A stretch of DNA of 64,000 nt from Paenibacillus ihbetae. Lineage in GTDB: Bacteria > Bacillota > Bacilli > Paenibacillales > Paenibacillaceae. Numbering within the stretch: the first letter of the stretch is position 1; every line of letters begins with the position of its first letter. A program made the position numbers and the translations under genes. The notes under the pieces are model-generated. The model was not told the origin of the DNA and did not search any database. It saw only the letters and a list, made by a program, of their open reading frames with translations. This document shows positions 9,545-18,041 of this stretch, piece by piece. Location: contig NZ_CP016809.1 of assembly GCF_002741055.1 (NCBI RefSeq), positions 4,132,501-4,196,500 of the forward strand, read 5' to 3'.

Positions 9545-10650
9545 ATGGCGGCGTTCTATGATTCGCCCAGGGGCGAAGCTTACAAGTGGCTGATCGATTA
9601 CGCGACGGAACGATCGGAAATGTTCATGGTGGCAAGAAGGGGCTTCCTTGAATGCATTGACGGCGAAAATCGATTCACGCTGGCTGGTGAGGGCAATCCG
9701 GATTGGATGGAAGGGGCAGGGCGGGTATTTGCACTGCTTGAGCCTTATCTCGTTGAGGAGTACGCGATTACGAGCGAGGAGCATGAACTAAGGATTGAGA
9801 GGGATATAACGCCGGATCGGGGAATCGAATATAGTCCGGGGCATTTTATATGTACCGATGCTGCAAGGAATCTGCGGCAGTGTTGAAGGAGGCTGCAACG
9901 GCATTCTATGAATGGCAGCACCCACGGCTGCCGGAGGATTTGACGTTTGTGGACCATGCGGGCCGGGAGTTCTTGTTTCAAGTTGCTCACGAACGTATGG
10001 GCGGTCTTCAAGTTGAGGAAGACGAAGCCAGAAGGCTTGAGCAAGAGGTACCAGGCTTGTTTTTGTGCCTGCCGGAGCATCGGGAGTTTGAAACGTTTTG
10101 GAAAGCAGTTCTGTTTCATCAGCCGCACAGGTTGGAGATTTTCGGATTTGGCATTACGGTAATACCGGAGTCCATTCGTCAGCTGACGGACCTGAGAGAG
10201 TTGATGATTCACGAAAGCTATGTGACCCGCCTGCCTGAGGGCCTGTTCGAGCTGAGGAAGCTGGAATCGTTGTCTGTATATACAGCGAATTTGCAGGAAA
10301 TCCCGGCGGGGATCGGCAAGCTGGGTTCTCTTCGACATTTGACCATCGCATGCGGAAGTTACCATAACTCGGTCGACGTTATTTTGCCTAGGGAGGATGT
10401 ATCGTTACACCGCATCCCTCCGGAGATCGGGCAGCTGTCACAGCTGGAGAACCTCTGTATTAATTATACGGCGATCGCGGACGTGCCTGCTGAACTGCGG
10501 GAGCTTAAGAAGCTCCGGTGGCTGAGCCTGAGCCGAAATTGTTTGGCGAGTGCCCCGGCTGTTATCGATGAACTGCCGCAATTGGAGTATGCCGACCTTG
10601 ACGATAATTTGTACAATCCACGGTCGATGAATTGGAACTCTTGGTTGTAA
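9545..10650 (+). pseudogene. leucine-rich-repeat protein gene, apparently frameshifted near 9862-9866
   Basis: Two overlapping frames read like halves of one protein. The first (9545-9886) gives 113 residues and runs off after HFICTDAARNLRQC. The second (9850-10650, own ATG possible) continues as KESAAVLKEAATAFYEW. Restoring one missing base near GCTGCAAGG would join them as HFICTDAA-KESAAVLK with no loss, giving about 369 residues. The second half carries five or six leucine-rich repeats, for example LTDLRELMIHESYVTRLPEG and LKKLRWLSLSRNCLASAP. The N-terminal part is not recognised. No export signal is visible, so the protein would be cytoplasmic. The alternatives are a sequencing error, programmed frameshifting, or two coupled genes (GGGG lies 8 bases before the ATG at 9850). 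Confidence 0.65.
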
Positions 10651-10698
10651 TCTTTCAAAGGTTTCACAATATTTTCAGCTGGGTTGCATCATGGTCTA

Positions 10699-10727
10699 TT
10701 GACATGCGGTCAATATAGAATCATAAT
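10699..10727 (+). promoter_or_regulatory. sigma-A promoter of trxB
   Basis: TTGACA (10699-10704) and CATAAT (10722-10727) are separated by 17 bases, with transcription expected to begin near 10734, immediately before the PerR-type box. Confidence 0.8.
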
Positions 10728-10737
10728 AAATATTAAT

Positions 10738-10752
10738 TTATAATGATTATAA
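10738..10752 (+). promoter_or_regulatory. perfect PerR-type box in front of trxB
   Basis: TTATAATGATTATAA is identical at every fixed position to the PerR consensus TTATAATNATTATAA. It lies just downstream of the -10 element, where a bound repressor would block initiation or elongation. This predicts peroxide or metal-dependent control of the trxB-glutaredoxin unit. Confidence 0.8.
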
Positions 10753-10783
10753 TTAAGCGTTACATATACAGGAGGGAAACGAC

Positions 10784-11725
10784 ATGTATAAATCCGTTAT
10801 TATAGGTACCGGCCCCGCAGGCCTGACTGCTGCAATCTATTTGGCTCGCGCGAATCTGAGCCCGCTCGTGATCGAGGGGCCTCAACCTGGCGGCCAGCTG
10901 ACGACAACGACTGAAGTCGAGAACTTCCCGGGCTTCCCTCAAGGCATCATGGGTCCCGAGCTGATGGACAATATGCGCCAGCAGGCTGAACGTTTTGGCG
11001 CTGAGTTTCGTACGGGCTGGGTCAACAGCGTAGAGTTCGGCGAGCGTCCGTTCAAGCTGAACGTTGAAGGCTTGGGTGAAGTCGTAACGGAGACGCTGAT
11101 CATCTCCACAGGCGCAACGGCCAAGTATCTTGGCATTCCGGGCGAGCAGGACAATGTAGGCCGGGGCGTAAGCACCTGCGCAACATGCGACGGCTTCTTT
11201 TTCCGCGGAAAGGAAATCGTCGTGGTTGGCGGCGGCGACTCCGCATTGGAGGAAGCGAACTTCCTGACCCGCTTTGCATCCAAGGTGACGCTGGTGCACC
11301 GCCGCGATGAGCTGCGTGCATCCAAAATCATGCAGGACCGCGCACGTGCAAACGAGAAGATCGAATGGGCGCTGAACCGCACGCCGCAAGAGATCATTGC
11401 GGACGAACAAGGCGTGAAAGGCATTAAAGTGGTGAACAACGAAACGGGCGAGGAAGAGACGATCGAAGCAAGCGGCGTATTCGTGGCCATCGGGCATCAT
11501 CCGAACACAGGCTTCCTCGGCGGAAGCATCACAACGGATCCGAACGGCTACATCGTAACCACGCCAGGCACGTCCGAAACGAATATTCCAGGCGTATTCG
11601 CTTGCGGCGACGTGCAGGACACCCGTTACAGACAAGCGATTACCGCTGCAGGCAGCGGCTGCATGGCGGCAATGGATGCCGAGAAGTACATCGAGAGCTT
11701 GGAACATAACGCGGTCGTATTGTAA
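10784..11725 (+). CDS. trxB: thioredoxin-disulfide reductase
   Basis: 313 residues, the normal length of low-molecular-weight thioredoxin reductase, the FAD enzyme that passes electrons from NADPH to thioredoxin. The FAD-binding motif [14 protein letters not shown] starts at residue 5, the redox pair is C132-A-T-C135-D-G, the NADPH motif is [12 protein letters not shown] near 149, and the C-terminal FAD contact is [20 protein letters not shown] near 270. AGGAGGG precedes the ATG. It is followed by a glutaredoxin-like gene 54 bases downstream with no terminator between, so the two probably share a transcript. A sigma-A promoter and a perfect PerR box upstream suggest induction by peroxide. FAD/NADPH ferredoxin reductases (YumC type) lack the CxxC pair, so that alternative is excluded. 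Confidence 0.96.
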   Translation: MYKSVIIGTGPAGLTAAIYLARANLSPLVIEGPQPGGQLTTTTEVENFPGFPQGIMGPELMDNMRQQAERFGAEFRTGWVNSVEFGERPFKLNVEGLGEVVTETLIISTGATAKYLGIPGEQDNVGRGVSTCATCDGFFFRGKEIVVVGGGDSALEEANFLTRFASKVTLVHRRDELRASKIMQDRARANEKIEWALNRTPQEIIADEQGVKGIKVVNNETGEEETIEASGVFVAIGHHPNTGFLGGSITTDPNGYIVTTPGTSETNIPGVFACGDVQDTRYRQAITAAGSGCMAAMDAEKYIESLEHNAVVL

Positions 11726-11779
11726 ACTGATAGATAGAAGAAGCAACGAAAATCATAGCATAGAGGAGCTGGATGAACC

Positions 11780-12016
11780 ATGGAAAACGTCATTGTCTAC
11801 ACATCGAATAACTGCCCGCACTGCAAGCAGGTAAAAGGCTTTTTGTCCGAGCAGGGCATCGAATTCGAAGAGCGCAATATCGAACAAAACGAAGAATATG
11901 CCCAGCAAGTATGGGACATGGGCGTTCGCGCCGTCCCATTGACCATTATCGGCGAGCACCGCATTCTCGGCATGAACAAGCTTCAGTTCAACAAAGCGTT
12001 GAACCCGGAAGGCTAA
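11780..12016 (+). CDS. glutaredoxin-family thiol-disulfide oxidoreductase
   Basis: 78 residues, the typical size of a one-domain NrdH/YruB-like glutaredoxin. The active site is C12-P-H-C15, the cis-Pro is in RAVPLTIIGE (TVP-type), and the end LGMNKLQFNKALN fits the glutathione or low-thiol binding helix. It would act in the cytoplasm as a small disulfide reductant. In bacillithiol-producing Firmicutes such proteins may be reduced by TrxB or by bacilliredoxin chemistry. GAGGAG lies 11 bases before the ATG. It lies directly downstream of trxB and ends at a strong terminator, so the pair forms a small redox operon. The exact partner is an inference from position. Confidence 0.92.
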   Translation: MENVIVYTSNNCPHCKQVKGFLSEQGIEFEERNIEQNEEYAQQVWDMGVRAVPLTIIGEHRILGMNKLQFNKALNPEG

Positions 12017-12054
12017 GCTTGAGCAGCATCAACTAGTGATCGTCTATACGAAGA

Positions 12055-12090
12055 AAGGCTCTTTCCCACCAAGCGGGGAAGAGCCTTTTT
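12055..12090 (+). terminator. intrinsic terminator of the trxB operon
   Basis: AAGGCTCTTTCCC pairs with GGGGAAGAGCCTT around ACCAAGC and is followed by TTTTTC. Confidence 0.9.
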
Positions 12091-12133
12091 CATGTTGGAT
12101 TGCCGCACGCGCCTGTCCGAGAAATCCAGCCTC

Positions 12134-12337
12134 TCATTTGTCAAAGAACAGACTCATGATCAATTGAAACACAATGTACACGCCTACGCCGGAGCCCATG
12201 AGGGTGAAGCCGGCTTTTTTCTTGCCCTGAAACAGCCTCATAATGCCAAGACTGAACAGCGGGGCAATCACAAGGAGAAACAGCAGCACGGCAATAAACA
12301 TTTGCGGGGAAATATCCTCGGTGCTTACATAGGTCAT
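12134..12337 (-). CDS. small two-helix membrane protein
   Basis: 67 residues. Two hydrophobic segments lie at about residues 13-35 (MFIAVLLFLLVIAPLFSLGI) and 44-64 (FTLMGSGVGVYIVFQLIMSL), joined by a basic loop (RLFQGKKKAG). The start is preceded by GGGAGAGGAAA at suitable spacing. The gene is convergent with the trxB operon and ends near its terminator. No named family is recognised; the size and topology fit the many small uncharacterised membrane proteins of Bacillales. Confidence 0.72.
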   Translation of the reverse strand: MTYVSTEDISPQMFIAVLLFLLVIAPLFSLGIMRLFQGKKKAGFTLMGSGVGVYIVFQLIMSLFFDK

Positions 12338-12485
12338 TAGAGCGTTTCCTCTCCCTTTTCTATAACATCACACGCGTCTCATACCGAAACGGTGGTTTAA
12401 CATGGCAGAACAACATTAATTATAGCGGAAATCGAAAGATTTTACCTTAATCCGCCACGATGGAAATAAGGCAAAATCTAGTCAT

Positions 12486-13658
12486 TTACGTAGCCGGGAC
12501 CGAAACTCTGACCGGTCCGAGAAATTGGGAAATCGCGGAATAAGCAGCGCCGATCATCGTGGAGCGGCTGCCGAGCTCCGCAAAGCGGATTTCCATCAGC
12601 TCTTTGTGATATGGCAGCGTACGCTCAGCAACGACCTGCTTCAATGTGTCCCCGATCCAGGCTCTTGCATCCGACAGCGGTCCCCCGATGATGACCGACT
12701 GCGGATTGAACCCGTTTACGAGATTCGTGATGCCGATCCCTAGATAGCGCCCCAGCTCTTGAAAATGGCGGATGGTCTCCGCGTGGCCCTCCTCAGCATG
12801 GCGGATCAATGCCGAGGTACGCCTTGCCGGGAGCCGATCGCCCTTGTCATCATATGATTTCTCCGATGCATACAGCTCCCAGCAGCCCCGGTTGCCGCAT
12901 GAACACGCTTTGCCATCGGCCTCGATCGACATATGCCCGCTCTCCCCGGCATACCCGCGGGCTCCCTTGTACAGCTCGCCGTTAATGATGATGCCCGAGC
13001 CGATCCCGCTGCCGGCGCTGATATACAGAAGGTGGCGGGCATCCTGCCCCGCTCCGAACCGCAGCTCGCCTTGGGCGCCTGCATTGGCTTCATTGTCGAT
13101 GGTTACGGGAAGACCGAGCTCCTCCTCCAGTCGCTGCTGGAGGGGCACCATATCCCAACCGAGGTTGGGAGCGAAGAGGACGGTGCCGTTGCCGTCCACC
13201 ATGCCCGGTACGCCGACACCGATGCCGATGATGCCGTACGGCGAGGGCGGAGCCAGCTGCATAAGCTCCTTGATCATGGCAATCATGCGCTGCGTAACGG
13301 ATTCAACATCATGCTCTATGAGCGAGTCGTCTGCTTCTGCCGTTATGTTGCCTTCAAGGTCCGTCAGCACGCCCGTCATTTGGTTGACGCGCAGCTCAAC
13401 GCCAACCGCGTAGCCGGCTTGGCCGTTAAAGAGAAGCAACTGGGGCTTTCGGCCGCCGCTGGACTCTCCCGGGCCGATTTCCTGAAGCAGATGGTGGGCC
13501 GCCAGCTCCTGAACCAGGTTGGAGACGGTCGCTTTATTCAGCCCCGTCAGCGCAGATACCTTGGCACGGGACACGGGAGCATGCCGGCGAATCGTTTCGA
13601 GAATGATTGATCGGTTTATTTTCTTGACCAGAGCCTGGTCACCGGTAATTTTGGTCAT
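12486..13658 (-). CDS. xylR: xylose operon repressor, ROK family
   Basis: 390 residues from the ATG preceded by AAAGGATG; in-frame ATGs 16 and 5 codons upstream lack a ribosome site. The N-terminal winged helix-turn-helix (residues 10-65, with ALTGLNKATVSNLVQEL) is followed by a ROK sugar-kinase-like domain. That domain has the zinc-binding pattern CSCGNRGCWELYAS near residue 260 and glycine motifs GIGIGVGVPG and AGSGIGSGI. The family binds xylose and releases its operator. The gene is divergent from xylA, with a palindromic operator at 13850-13872, which makes XylR the obvious assignment. Its own promoter probably lies in the 13660-13850 interval and may also be affected by the operator. Confidence 0.93.
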   Translation of the reverse strand: MTKITGDQALVKKINRSIILETIRRHAPVSRAKVSALTGLNKATVSNLVQELAAHHLLQEIGPGESSGGRKPQLLLFNGQAGYAVGVELRVNQMTGVLTDLEGNITAEADDSLIEHDVESVTQRMIAMIKELMQLAPPSPYGIIGIGVGVPGMVDGNGTVLFAPNLGWDMVPLQQRLEEELGLPVTIDNEANAGAQGELRFGAGQDARHLLYISAGSGIGSGIIINGELYKGARGYAGESGHMSIEADGKACSCGNRGCWELYASEKSYDDKGDRLPARRTSALIRHAEEGHAETIRHFQELGRYLGIGITNLVNGFNPQSVIIGGPLSDARAWIGDTLKQVVAERTLPYHKELMEIRFAELGSRSTMIGAAYSAISQFLGPVRVSVPAT

Positions 13659-13849
13659 AGATATATTCATCCTTTTAGCTTGCTGACTGAGACTAGATAT
13701 GCTCATAGTCTAGGCGTAAAGGCCGGAAAATGCAACAGGTCGAGGAGGAGCGGGGGACCAAGGGCCCTGTTGAACGGAAGTGCCTTGGAAGGGCAGACGC
13801 GCGGCTGAAAGGACAAGTCTGCCAACACGGGCAAGCCGGTTGCAAATTA

Positions 13850-13872
13850 CTTTGTTTAACCAATAGACAAAG
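13850..13872 (+). promoter_or_regulatory. XylR operator (xylO)
   Basis: CTTTGT and ACAAAG flank an 11-base centre, with further matches (TA/TA) inside. The spacing and TTTGT/ACAAA arms resemble Bacillus xyl operators. It overlaps the proposed -35 element of the xylA promoter, so a bound repressor would exclude RNA polymerase. Confidence 0.75.
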
Positions 13873-13893
13873 TCTGCTCGACTGTGATAGGAT
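13864..13893 (+). promoter_or_regulatory. xylA promoter
   Basis: TAGACA (13864-13869) and TAGGAT (13888-13893) with an 18-base spacer. It overlaps the operator on one side and abuts the cre site on the other. Confidence 0.6.
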
Positions 13894-13898
13894 ATCCC

Positions 13899-13912
13899 TG
13901 TAAGCGTTAACC
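13899..13912 (+). promoter_or_regulatory. catabolite-responsive element (cre) for CcpA
   Basis: TGTAAGCGTTAACC matches the cre consensus TGWAANCGNTNWCA at 13 of 14 positions. It lies at about +1 to +15 of the xylA transcript, a position that gives strong glucose repression. Confidence 0.8.
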
Positions 13913-13944
13913 ACACCTTATCAAGGTATAGGAGGACTCAATCA

Positions 13945-15261
13945 ATGGCTTATTTTAATAACATCGGCAAAGTAGAGTATGAAGGAAGCAAATCGACCAA
14001 TCCTTATGCTTTTAAATTTTATAATCCGACTGAAGTGGTAGCCGGCAAAACGATGGAAGAGCATTTGCGTTTCGCCATGGCTTACTGGCATACATTAACC
14101 GCTGGCGGCTCCGATCCGTTCGGCGCAGACACCGCCGTTCGCCCTTGGGGCCATTACTCCGGCATGGACCTTGCAAAAGCCCGCGTAGAAGCCGGCTTCG
14201 AGTTCATGGAGAAATTGAATCTGCCTTACTTCTGCTTCCACGATGTGGATATTGCTCCTGAAGGCAGCAGCCTGCGCGAGTTCTACAGCAACATCGACAC
14301 GATTGTCGATTCTATTGAAGAGCACATGAAATCTACCGGCAAGAAGCTGCTGTGGAACACGGCGAACATGTTCACGAACCCGCGCTTCATGCATGGCGCA
14401 GGCACGACCTGCAATGCGGACGTATATGCCCATGCCGCTGCACAGATCAAGAAGGGCCTTGAAGTGGGCAAGCGTCTCGGCGCTGAGAACTACGTGTTCT
14501 GGGGCGGCCGCGAAGGCTATGAAACCCTGCTGAACACCGACATGGCGCTTGAGCTGGATAATCTGGCCCGCCTGTTCCACATGGCTGTCGATTATGCTAA
14601 GGAAATCGGCTTTGACGCCCAGTTCCTGATCGAGCCGAAGCCGAAAGAGCCGACCAAGCATCAATATGACTTCGATGCCGCAACAACGATTGCGTTCCTG
14701 CAAAAATACGGCCTCGATAAGCACTTCAAGCTGAATCTTGAAGCTAACCATGCAACGCTGGCCGGACACACGTTCGAGCATGAGCTTCGCGTAGCGCGCA
14801 TCAACGGCATGCTCGGCTCCCTCGACGCGAACCAAGGCGATATGCTGATCGGATGGGATACCGACGAATTCCCGGTAAACATCTACGATGCTACCCTGAC
14901 CTTGTACGAAGTGCTGATGAACGGCGGCCTTGGCCGCGGCGGCGTGAACTTCGACGCGAAGGTTCGCCGTCCGTCCTTCGAGCCTGAGGATCTGTTCCTC
15001 GCCCATATCGCTGGTATGGACACTTATGCCAAAGGCCTTAAAGTGGCAGCGAAGCTGATCGAAGACCGCGTATTCGAGGACTTCATCGAGAAGCGCTACA
15101 GCAGCTTTAAGGAAGGCATCGGGGCAGACGTTGTGGCAGGCAAGGCGACGCTGGCTTCCTTGGCCGAATACGCCCTGAACAACGAATCCCCTCGTAAAAA
15201 TGAGTCCGGACGCCAAGAAATGCTTAAAGCGATCCTGAACCAGTACATTCTTGCGAACTAA
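13945..15261 (+). CDS. xylA: xylose isomerase
   Basis: 438 residues, the class II xylose isomerase length. The enzyme interconverts D-xylose and D-xylulose using two divalent metal ions. Conserved segments include [29 protein letters not shown] (catalytic His), [36 protein letters not shown] (metal Glu) and [20 protein letters not shown]. The start is preceded by AGGAGG. It is the first gene after the operator-promoter-cre cluster, followed 164 bases later by xylB. The divergent repressor and the kinase make the pathway xylose to xylulose 5-phosphate complete, although no xylose transporter is visible nearby. Confidence 0.97.
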   Translation: MAYFNNIGKVEYEGSKSTNPYAFKFYNPTEVVAGKTMEEHLRFAMAYWHTLTAGGSDPFGADTAVRPWGHYSGMDLAKARVEAGFEFMEKLNLPYFCFHDVDIAPEGSSLREFYSNIDTIVDSIEEHMKSTGKKLLWNTANMFTNPRFMHGAGTTCNADVYAHAAAQIKKGLEVGKRLGAENYVFWGGREGYETLLNTDMALELDNLARLFHMAVDYAKEIGFDAQFLIEPKPKEPTKHQYDFDAATTIAFLQKYGLDKHFKLNLEANHATLAGHTFEHELRVARINGMLGSLDANQGDMLIGWDTDEFPVNIYDATLTLYEVLMNGGLGRGGVNFDAKVRRPSFEPEDLFLAHIAGMDTYAKGLKVAAKLIEDRVFEDFIEKRYSSFKEGIGADVVAGKATLASLAEYALNNESPRKNESGRQEMLKAILNQYILAN

Positions 15262-15306
15262 TTTATCGAACAGCTTGATATGCCTGTACCATGAAATTCA
15301 AACCTT

Positions 15307-15333
15307 CACCGGCTCCTTCCAAGGAAGCCGGTG
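15307..15333 (+). terminator. hairpin between xylA and xylB
   Basis: CACCGGCTCCTT and AAGGAAGCCGGTG form a nearly perfect stem with a two-base centre, followed only by TACTTATTT. The weak T tract suggests partial termination or protection of the xylA 3' end rather than full separation of the two genes. Confidence 0.6.
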
Positions 15334-15425
15334 TACTTATTTCACAACCTTGAAACGTTTGAAGCTATTCCAGCTGAACATGATCACAGGATTGATGTTC
15401 ACAATGAACCGTTAGGAGGAAGCAG

Positions 15426-16922
15426 ATGAGTTACGTGATCGGAGTTGATTTGGGCACCAGTGCGGTGAAGACGGTACTGGTAGACCGCAGCGGCAATGTT
15501 GTCGCCGAGCATTCGGAGTCGTATCCGCTAAGTCAGCCGAAGCCCGGCTACAGCGAGCAGCGTCCTGAAGATTGGGTAGATAAAACCCTGCTGTCCCTGC
15601 GTCTCTTGCTTGAAGAATCGAAGATATCCGCTTCGGAAGTGGAGGGACTTAGCTTTTCCGGCCAGATGCACGGACTGGTGCTGGTAGACGGCAACGGCGC
15701 CGTGCTGCGCCCAGCCATCCTGTGGAACGATACCCGTACGACGGCACAGTGCCGCCGCATTGAAGATACGCTTCAGGAGAAGCTGCTCGGCATCGCCCGC
15801 AACCGTGCGTTGGAAGGCTTCACGCTGCCGAAGATATTATGGGTGCAGGAGAACGAGCCGGAGCTGCTGAAGCAGGCTGCCCTGTTCCTGCTGCCGAAGG
15901 ACTATGTCCGCTACCGGTTGACCGGGGAGTACGCGATGGATTATTCCGATGCCGCAGGAACGCTGCTGCTGGATGTCGCGGCGAAATCATGGAGCACCGA
16001 CATTCTCGATGCCTTCGATCTTCCGCATTCCATTTGTCCTCCGCTCGTCGAGTCGTTTGATCTGTGCGGGACGCTGCTGCCGGAGATTGCACGGGAATCC
16101 GGTCTGCTGCCGGAGACGAAGGTATTTGCAGGCGGTGCCGACAATGCCTGCGGCGCGATCGGAGCCGGCATTCTGTCCGAGGGACAGACGATGTGCAGCA
16201 TCGGCACATCCGGTGTGGTGCTCTCCTATGAGGAGCGAAGAGAGGTGGATTTCGAAGGCAAGGTCCACTTCTTCAATCACAGCGAGAAAGACGCTTACTA
16301 CATTATGGGAGTGACGCTGGCTGCTGGATACAGCCTGACCTGGTTCAAAGATACGTTTGCACCGGACGTCTCCTTCGATGAGCTGCTAAGCGGAATCGGC
16401 GACATTCCGGCCGGCAGCGGCGGTCTGCTGTTCACACCTTACATTGTGGGCGAACGGACGCCGCATCCGGATGCGGATATCCGAGGCAGCTTCATCGGCA
16501 TGGATGCAGGGCACAAGCTTCCGCATTTTGCGCGTTCGGTGCTGGAAGGGATCACGTTCTCGCTTCGTGAATCGATCGATATTTTGCGGGCGTCGGGCAA
16601 GCGAATCGACCGCGTCATTTCCATCGGCGGCGGGGCGAAGAACGAGGATTGGCTGCAAATGCAGGCGGATGTGTTCAATGCCGAAATCGTGAAGCTGGAG
16701 AGCGAGCAGGGGCCTGCAATGGGCGCCGCCATGCTTGCGGCATACGGTTCCGGCTGGTTCCCGAGCCTGCAGGCATGTGCGAAAGAATTTTTGCGCGAAG
16801 CCCGTACTTATGCGCCGAATCCGGACACGGCACAGCAGTATGAGAAGCTGTTCGGCTTGTATCAAACGGTGTATGGCGCTACCCGGGAACTGGGCAAGGG
16901 TTTGGCCGAGTTTCGCGGATAA
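15426..16922 (+). CDS. xylB: xylulokinase
   Basis: 498 residues, the family length. An FGGY-family kinase that phosphorylates D-xylulose to D-xylulose 5-phosphate with ATP. It opens with GVDLGTSAVKTVLVD (phosphate-binding loop). It then has FSGQMHGLVLVD (the xylulokinase-specific QMHG substrate motif), LWNDTRT, GGADNACGAIGAG and the adenosine motif SIGGGAKNEDWLQMQAD. TTAGGAGG lies close before the ATG. It is downstream of xylA in the same direction, separated by a hairpin without a strong T tract, and closed by a good terminator. Confidence 0.96.
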   Translation: MSYVIGVDLGTSAVKTVLVDRSGNVVAEHSESYPLSQPKPGYSEQRPEDWVDKTLLSLRLLLEESKISASEVEGLSFSGQMHGLVLVDGNGAVLRPAILWNDTRTTAQCRRIEDTLQEKLLGIARNRALEGFTLPKILWVQENEPELLKQAALFLLPKDYVRYRLTGEYAMDYSDAAGTLLLDVAAKSWSTDILDAFDLPHSICPPLVESFDLCGTLLPEIARESGLLPETKVFAGGADNACGAIGAGILSEGQTMCSIGTSGVVLSYEERREVDFEGKVHFFNHSEKDAYYIMGVTLAAGYSLTWFKDTFAPDVSFDELLSGIGDIPAGSGGLLFTPYIVGERTPHPDADIRGSFIGMDAGHKLPHFARSVLEGITFSLRESIDILRASGKRIDRVISIGGGAKNEDWLQMQADVFNAEIVKLESEQGPAMGAAMLAAYGSGWFPSLQACAKEFLREARTYAPNPDTAQQYEKLFGLYQTVYGATRELGKGLAEFRG

Positions 16923-16935
16923 TGGAATGAAATGT

Positions 16936-16977
16936 AAGGCAGGCAAGGGGGAAGGATCCCTTTGCCTGCTTTTTTAT
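16936..16977 (+). terminator. intrinsic terminator of the xyl operon
   Basis: GCAGGCAAGGG pairs with CCCTTTGCCTGC around a short purine loop, followed by TTTTTT. Confidence 0.9.
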
Positions 16978-17083
16978 ATTCTAAGTCCGCGGTTTCGTCA
17001 ATTGTGAACCATTCGTTGCATTGTGGCTTACCGGGGTTTATGATGGCCCGAGAGGTGTATATAAGGAAGGGGAGGCATAATCG

Positions 17084-17713
17084 ATGCAGCTGACTGATAT
17101 ATTGAAGCGTGAAAAGCTGGTGGCGATTGTAAGGGGAATTACGAAGGAGCAGGCACGAATCATCGGCGAAGGGCTGACCCGGGGCGGCGTTCGGCTCATG
17201 GAAGTAACGATGAACACGGACGGGGCCCTGGATATGATCTCCGATTGGCGCGGCCGTTACGACGGTACCGCGTATGTCGGCGCCGGTACGGTGCTGGACG
17301 TGGACATGGCGAAGGAGGCCGTCGCTGCCGGAGCCCAGTTTCTCATTTCGCCGAATACGGATCTTGCCGTGATCGAGTATGCGTTGGAGCGGGGCATCGA
17401 CATATGGCCGGGGGCGATGACGCCGACGGAGATCGTAGCCGCCTATTCGGCTGGGGCGGAAATTATCAAGCTGTTTCCGATGGCAAGCCTCGGGCTTGCT
17501 TACCTGAAGGAGCTGCAGGGTCCGCTGAATCATATTCCGCTGCTTGCGACCGGAGGAGTCACGCTGGATAATCTTCAGGACTATTTTGCAGCAGGGGCGG
17601 CAGCGGTCGGACTCGGAAGCGCTCTGATTCCGAAGGAGGCACTGTTGACCAAGGATGTCGAGACGATGGCGGAGCGGGCACAAGCTTTTGTTGACCGCCT
17701 GAAGCAGGTTTAA
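17084..17713 (+). CDS. eda: 2-dehydro-3-deoxy-phosphogluconate aldolase (KDPG/KHG aldolase)
   Basis: 209 residues. A class I aldolase that splits KDPG to pyruvate and glyceraldehyde 3-phosphate. The family blocks are LVAIVRGITKEQA with the active Glu region following, GAGTVLDVDMAKEAV, FLISPNTD, and the Schiff-base Lys129 in EIIKLFPM, then LATGGVTLDN. GGAAGGGGAGG precedes the ATG. No KDG kinase, gluconate dehydratase or uronate genes are adjacent, so the pathway (Entner-Doudoroff, uronate or other sugar acid) cannot be named from context. It stands alone after the xylose operon, preceded by a terminator and followed by 328 bases without a gene. Confidence 0.93.
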   Translation: MQLTDILKREKLVAIVRGITKEQARIIGEGLTRGGVRLMEVTMNTDGALDMISDWRGRYDGTAYVGAGTVLDVDMAKEAVAAGAQFLISPNTDLAVIEYALERGIDIWPGAMTPTEIVAAYSAGAEIIKLFPMASLGLAYLKELQGPLNHIPLLATGGVTLDNLQDYFAAGAAAVGLGSALIPKEALLTKDVETMAERAQAFVDRLKQV

Positions 17714-18041
17714 CGTACGGCGGTTCATGAGTAGGCAGATTGCAATTTTTTCATTAGCCAAGAGGCTTTCCCTCGATCCATAGGACAAGCGACAGAAAGA
17801 TCATGGCTGCGCACCCACTATTTTGTGGATGTTCATTCGGAAGCTAGAGCTACTCATTAAACAGGTAACAGTTCTGGCATCTTTTTGTAGCTTCCTACAT
17901 AAGGAATATATAGACAAGTTATGGTATTATTTAGATAGCTTGGTAATATGGCGTTTCAGCGGAGTGCTTATACTACATAGAACCTGCAGCCGATGCTGAG
18001 AAGCGATGGTAAATTCCAAGACATGGGGAGGAGCGAATAAA
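17714..18041. other. 328-base intergenic region
   Basis: No coding frame with a ribosome site. AT-rich sequence near 17880-17940 (TTGTAG, TATATAGACA, TTATTTAGATAG) probably contains the promoter of the surface-protein gene, but no single -35/-10 pair stands out. No clear terminator for the aldolase gene is seen. Confidence 0.5.

Noticed and set aside
13693..13916. Short minus-strand frames between xylR and xylA
   Set aside because: They overlap the operator, promoter and cre and have no start signal.
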